From Rotaria sordida (lineage: Eukaryota > Rotifera > Eurotatoria > Philodinida > Philodinidae): a stretch of 64,000 bases of DNA. A model generated the notes under the pieces. That model was not told the DNA's origin and made no database searches. It saw nothing but the letters and a program-made list of their open reading frames with translations. The position numbers and the translations under genes were made by a program. Below, one piece after another: positions 61,780 through 64,000 of this stretch (positions are counted from its first letter, which is position 1; every line of letters begins with the position of its first letter). The stretch covers positions 85,623 through 149,622 of the forward strand of contig CAJNOL010000378.1 in the NCBI GenBank assembly GCA_905250125.1, given 5' to 3'.

Positions 61780-64000
61780 TTTGTCAAAAATAACATTACC
61801 AATAAATAATTATATGTCTAAAAAAAAAGAAAGAAACACGAAACAAGACATAATCTATTGATTTTGACAGAAAATAAATAATTGTACTTTTATAAAAGAT
61901 CAAGATAATTTTAATAAATTTTAACAATAAAATATTATAATATTTTCAACCATAATTTGTATTGATAATTAATACATATTTATATGGTCATTAAAAATGG
62001 TCTAAAATAAGAAGAAGAAGAAGAATTGATCGTCAAGGTCAGTTAAATACATATATACATGAATAAGATCGACAATGGTAAAAAAGACCTTGACAAAAGA
62101 AAAAGACCTTCGAATAACTGAAATGAATGACAATACAAGGTGACGATAAGTAATATTATAAGATAGTTTTTACCTAAAAGATAATTATCATTACCTTAAA
62201 TATGAATAATTTATATAGATTTAATACTGAAATAAAAGAATATAAATAAACAAAAAAATGCACTATAAGAAAAATTTTGTTGATTGGCTCGAAAATAATT
62301 AACCAATAGGAATATTAGCTATAACCCCCTGTCGCTAGTAGATTTAATAAATACTTATTTTTAATTATTAATCGAAAAGTATGAATATTTCGTAAGTTTT
62401 GTTTTTAAGTATCGAAGGATTAATAATCATTATGACTATTTATAGTGATGTCATGCTTACATTATATTTAATATATGCGCGGATGTGTATTTTTACTACA
62501 GAAAGTTTTGATGTAACCAAGAACCATTTGACTAAAAAAAATCCTATGATATAATCCAATAGACAAGCTGAACAAATTTAAATATCTCAATGAATTATTG
62601 TCATACAATTCTAGGTTTGAAACTTTAAAAGTATTTTTATACATTGTTAATCCAATTGAGTCATTCAAAATTTAACAATTTTAATCTTTGACACTTTCAT
62701 ATTTATTGGATGTATTTAATTTCATACAAACATTTGAAAATGAAAATTCGATAAGTCTTAACGAAATTTAAAAACAAAATAAACAATTTCATTTCAATAT
62801 ACAATTCAATAGTGTAGATGATTCAATGTAAAAAATATTTTACGAATTCAATAGACTCTGTATGGAAAATTGAGTTAACTATTTCCAGTACATCATAATT
62901 TAGCTTGATATGAATTATATGTCATACAAACTGACATTTTGAAATATGTCAGTACTTTCTAATGGTACAGTTTTAGTTAGTAGATATAATTATAAGAAAT
63001 ATTTTTATGGTACTCTATCGAACATATGTTTTCGAAGACAATATGTCAATCAAAATCAAGATAGAAGAAGAAATAATTCTTTTATGACATTTCTAATAAC
63101 AACAGGTGTATGAGATTTATTATTTAGAGAATGAGAAGTATTAGTTGAAAATATAATAATCCAATGAATAAAAACTAAACAAAAGCAAAGACTAAAAATT
63201 ATACTTTATAACTAAAAAAAAGCTGAATTGTAAATTTTGTTTCTATTATGATAGATTTATAATTCATCATTTGTTTGAAATTCACTTATTAATAGAAGTC
63301 TTCATCTATTAAATTATCATATCTGTTAAAAGAAATAGTATAACATCAATGTATATTTGAGATTATATGTTTAATCTATTATTTCAAATGAATATATTAA
63401 ATTGAATAAAGAAATTAATTTAAGATTTTTTGGAAATTTTAAGTGTGAATGTCGAAGAAGATATTTTATTTCCCTAAATAATTATTGACGAGAAAAAGAA
63501 TGAAACTATGATAGAACATATTCGTAGATCAATTGAATAATGAGCAAAAACAAAAAGAAATATTGCTAATCGAAAATTATGTGTTAGATTAATGATTTAG
63601 TTTTAATTTTATTGAAATATAGATTGATAATAAAGTATATGTCGATGATTTACGATAAGTAGTATGTATTGATTTGTATGAGTGTTACAACATTATGACT
63701 TTGTATTCTATTTCTAAATATCTTGATTGGATAAAAATCTATTGAATTAGTCGAGTTTCATGAATATTCTTAAATTCTGAATGTGTTGTTATTGTAATCA
63801 TTGTCGATCAAATCTTTCTTCAACATTCTATTCTATATTACATAATCGTCAAGATTCTCTTATTACAAACATATAGAAACAACGCGATGAATTCATCAAT
63901 TATCTTCTAGCAGAAAAAGTAATCATCCAAGAAATTGAGATATACAAATATCGTATGAAAATGCTATTAATATCGATCGAGTTTTTTTACTAATAACTTT
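61780..64000. other. 2.2 kb AT-rich flank upstream of NR5A
   Basis: No gene, RNA or structured repeat was recognised. The proximal promoter of the distal NR5A first exon should lie at 61780 onward. A poly-A/AT-rich background dominates. Confidence 0.5.

Noticed and set aside
1-64000. CRISPR arrays, operons, prokaryotic promoters
   Set aside because: The window is eukaryotic with spliceosomal introns; no regularly spaced repeats were seen.

Overview
The window is nuclear DNA of an invertebrate animal. It is strongly AT-rich, its coding regions are split into many exons by GT..AG introns, and most introns are only 45-100 nt. A true innexin gene points to a protostome-like animal. Compact introns, AT-biased codons and many small fold-back elements fit a rotifer, and a bdelloid such as Rotaria or Adineta is my best guess. 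That assignment is inference, not proof. I rebuilt the gene models by hand from splice sites, reading phase and protein family knowledge. All eight main models close in phase from start to stop.

Layout. Minus-strand block: DNA ligase IV (LIG4, 141-6885), type I inositol polyphosphate 5-phosphatase (INPP5A, 7084-11847) with a small two-exon gene nested on the plus strand in its second intron (11077-11566), and WDR44 (14084-20884). A 5.9 kb gene-free stretch (20885-26755) follows. It holds a miniature inverted-repeat element and a very dense array of heat-shock elements next to a Helitron-like 3' end. Then come puromycin-sensitive aminopeptidase (NPEPPS, minus, 26756-32571) and, head to head across 431 bp, cytosolic carboxypeptidase 6 (AGBL4, plus, 33003-37177). 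A 6.4 kb low-complexity intergenic region leads to an innexin (plus, 43573-45042). After 3.5 kb comes a KChIP-like EF-hand calcium sensor (plus, 48552-53681), whose last intron holds a 1.2 kb long inverted repeat carrying coding-like sequence. A convergent NR5A/FTZ-F1 nuclear receptor follows (minus, 54539-61779). Its first coding exon lies about 3 kb upstream of the DNA-binding exons, and a phase-compatible second candidate first exon lies between them. The last 2.2 kb appear empty.

The genes do not form one pathway. LIG4 acts in non-homologous end joining. INPP5A (IP3 removal) and the KChIP-like sensor act in calcium signalling. WDR44 acts in Rab11 trafficking, NPEPPS and AGBL4 in peptide and tubulin-tail processing, the innexin in gap junctions, and NR5A in transcription. 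Introns are bimodal: mostly 45-100 nt, plus about one or two per gene of 0.7-3.8 kb, and most of the large ones carry fold-back or dispersed repeats. The most notable signal is the heat-shock-element array at 25907-26004: 16 perfect alternating TTC/GAA units in one register, with no heat-shock gene beside it.
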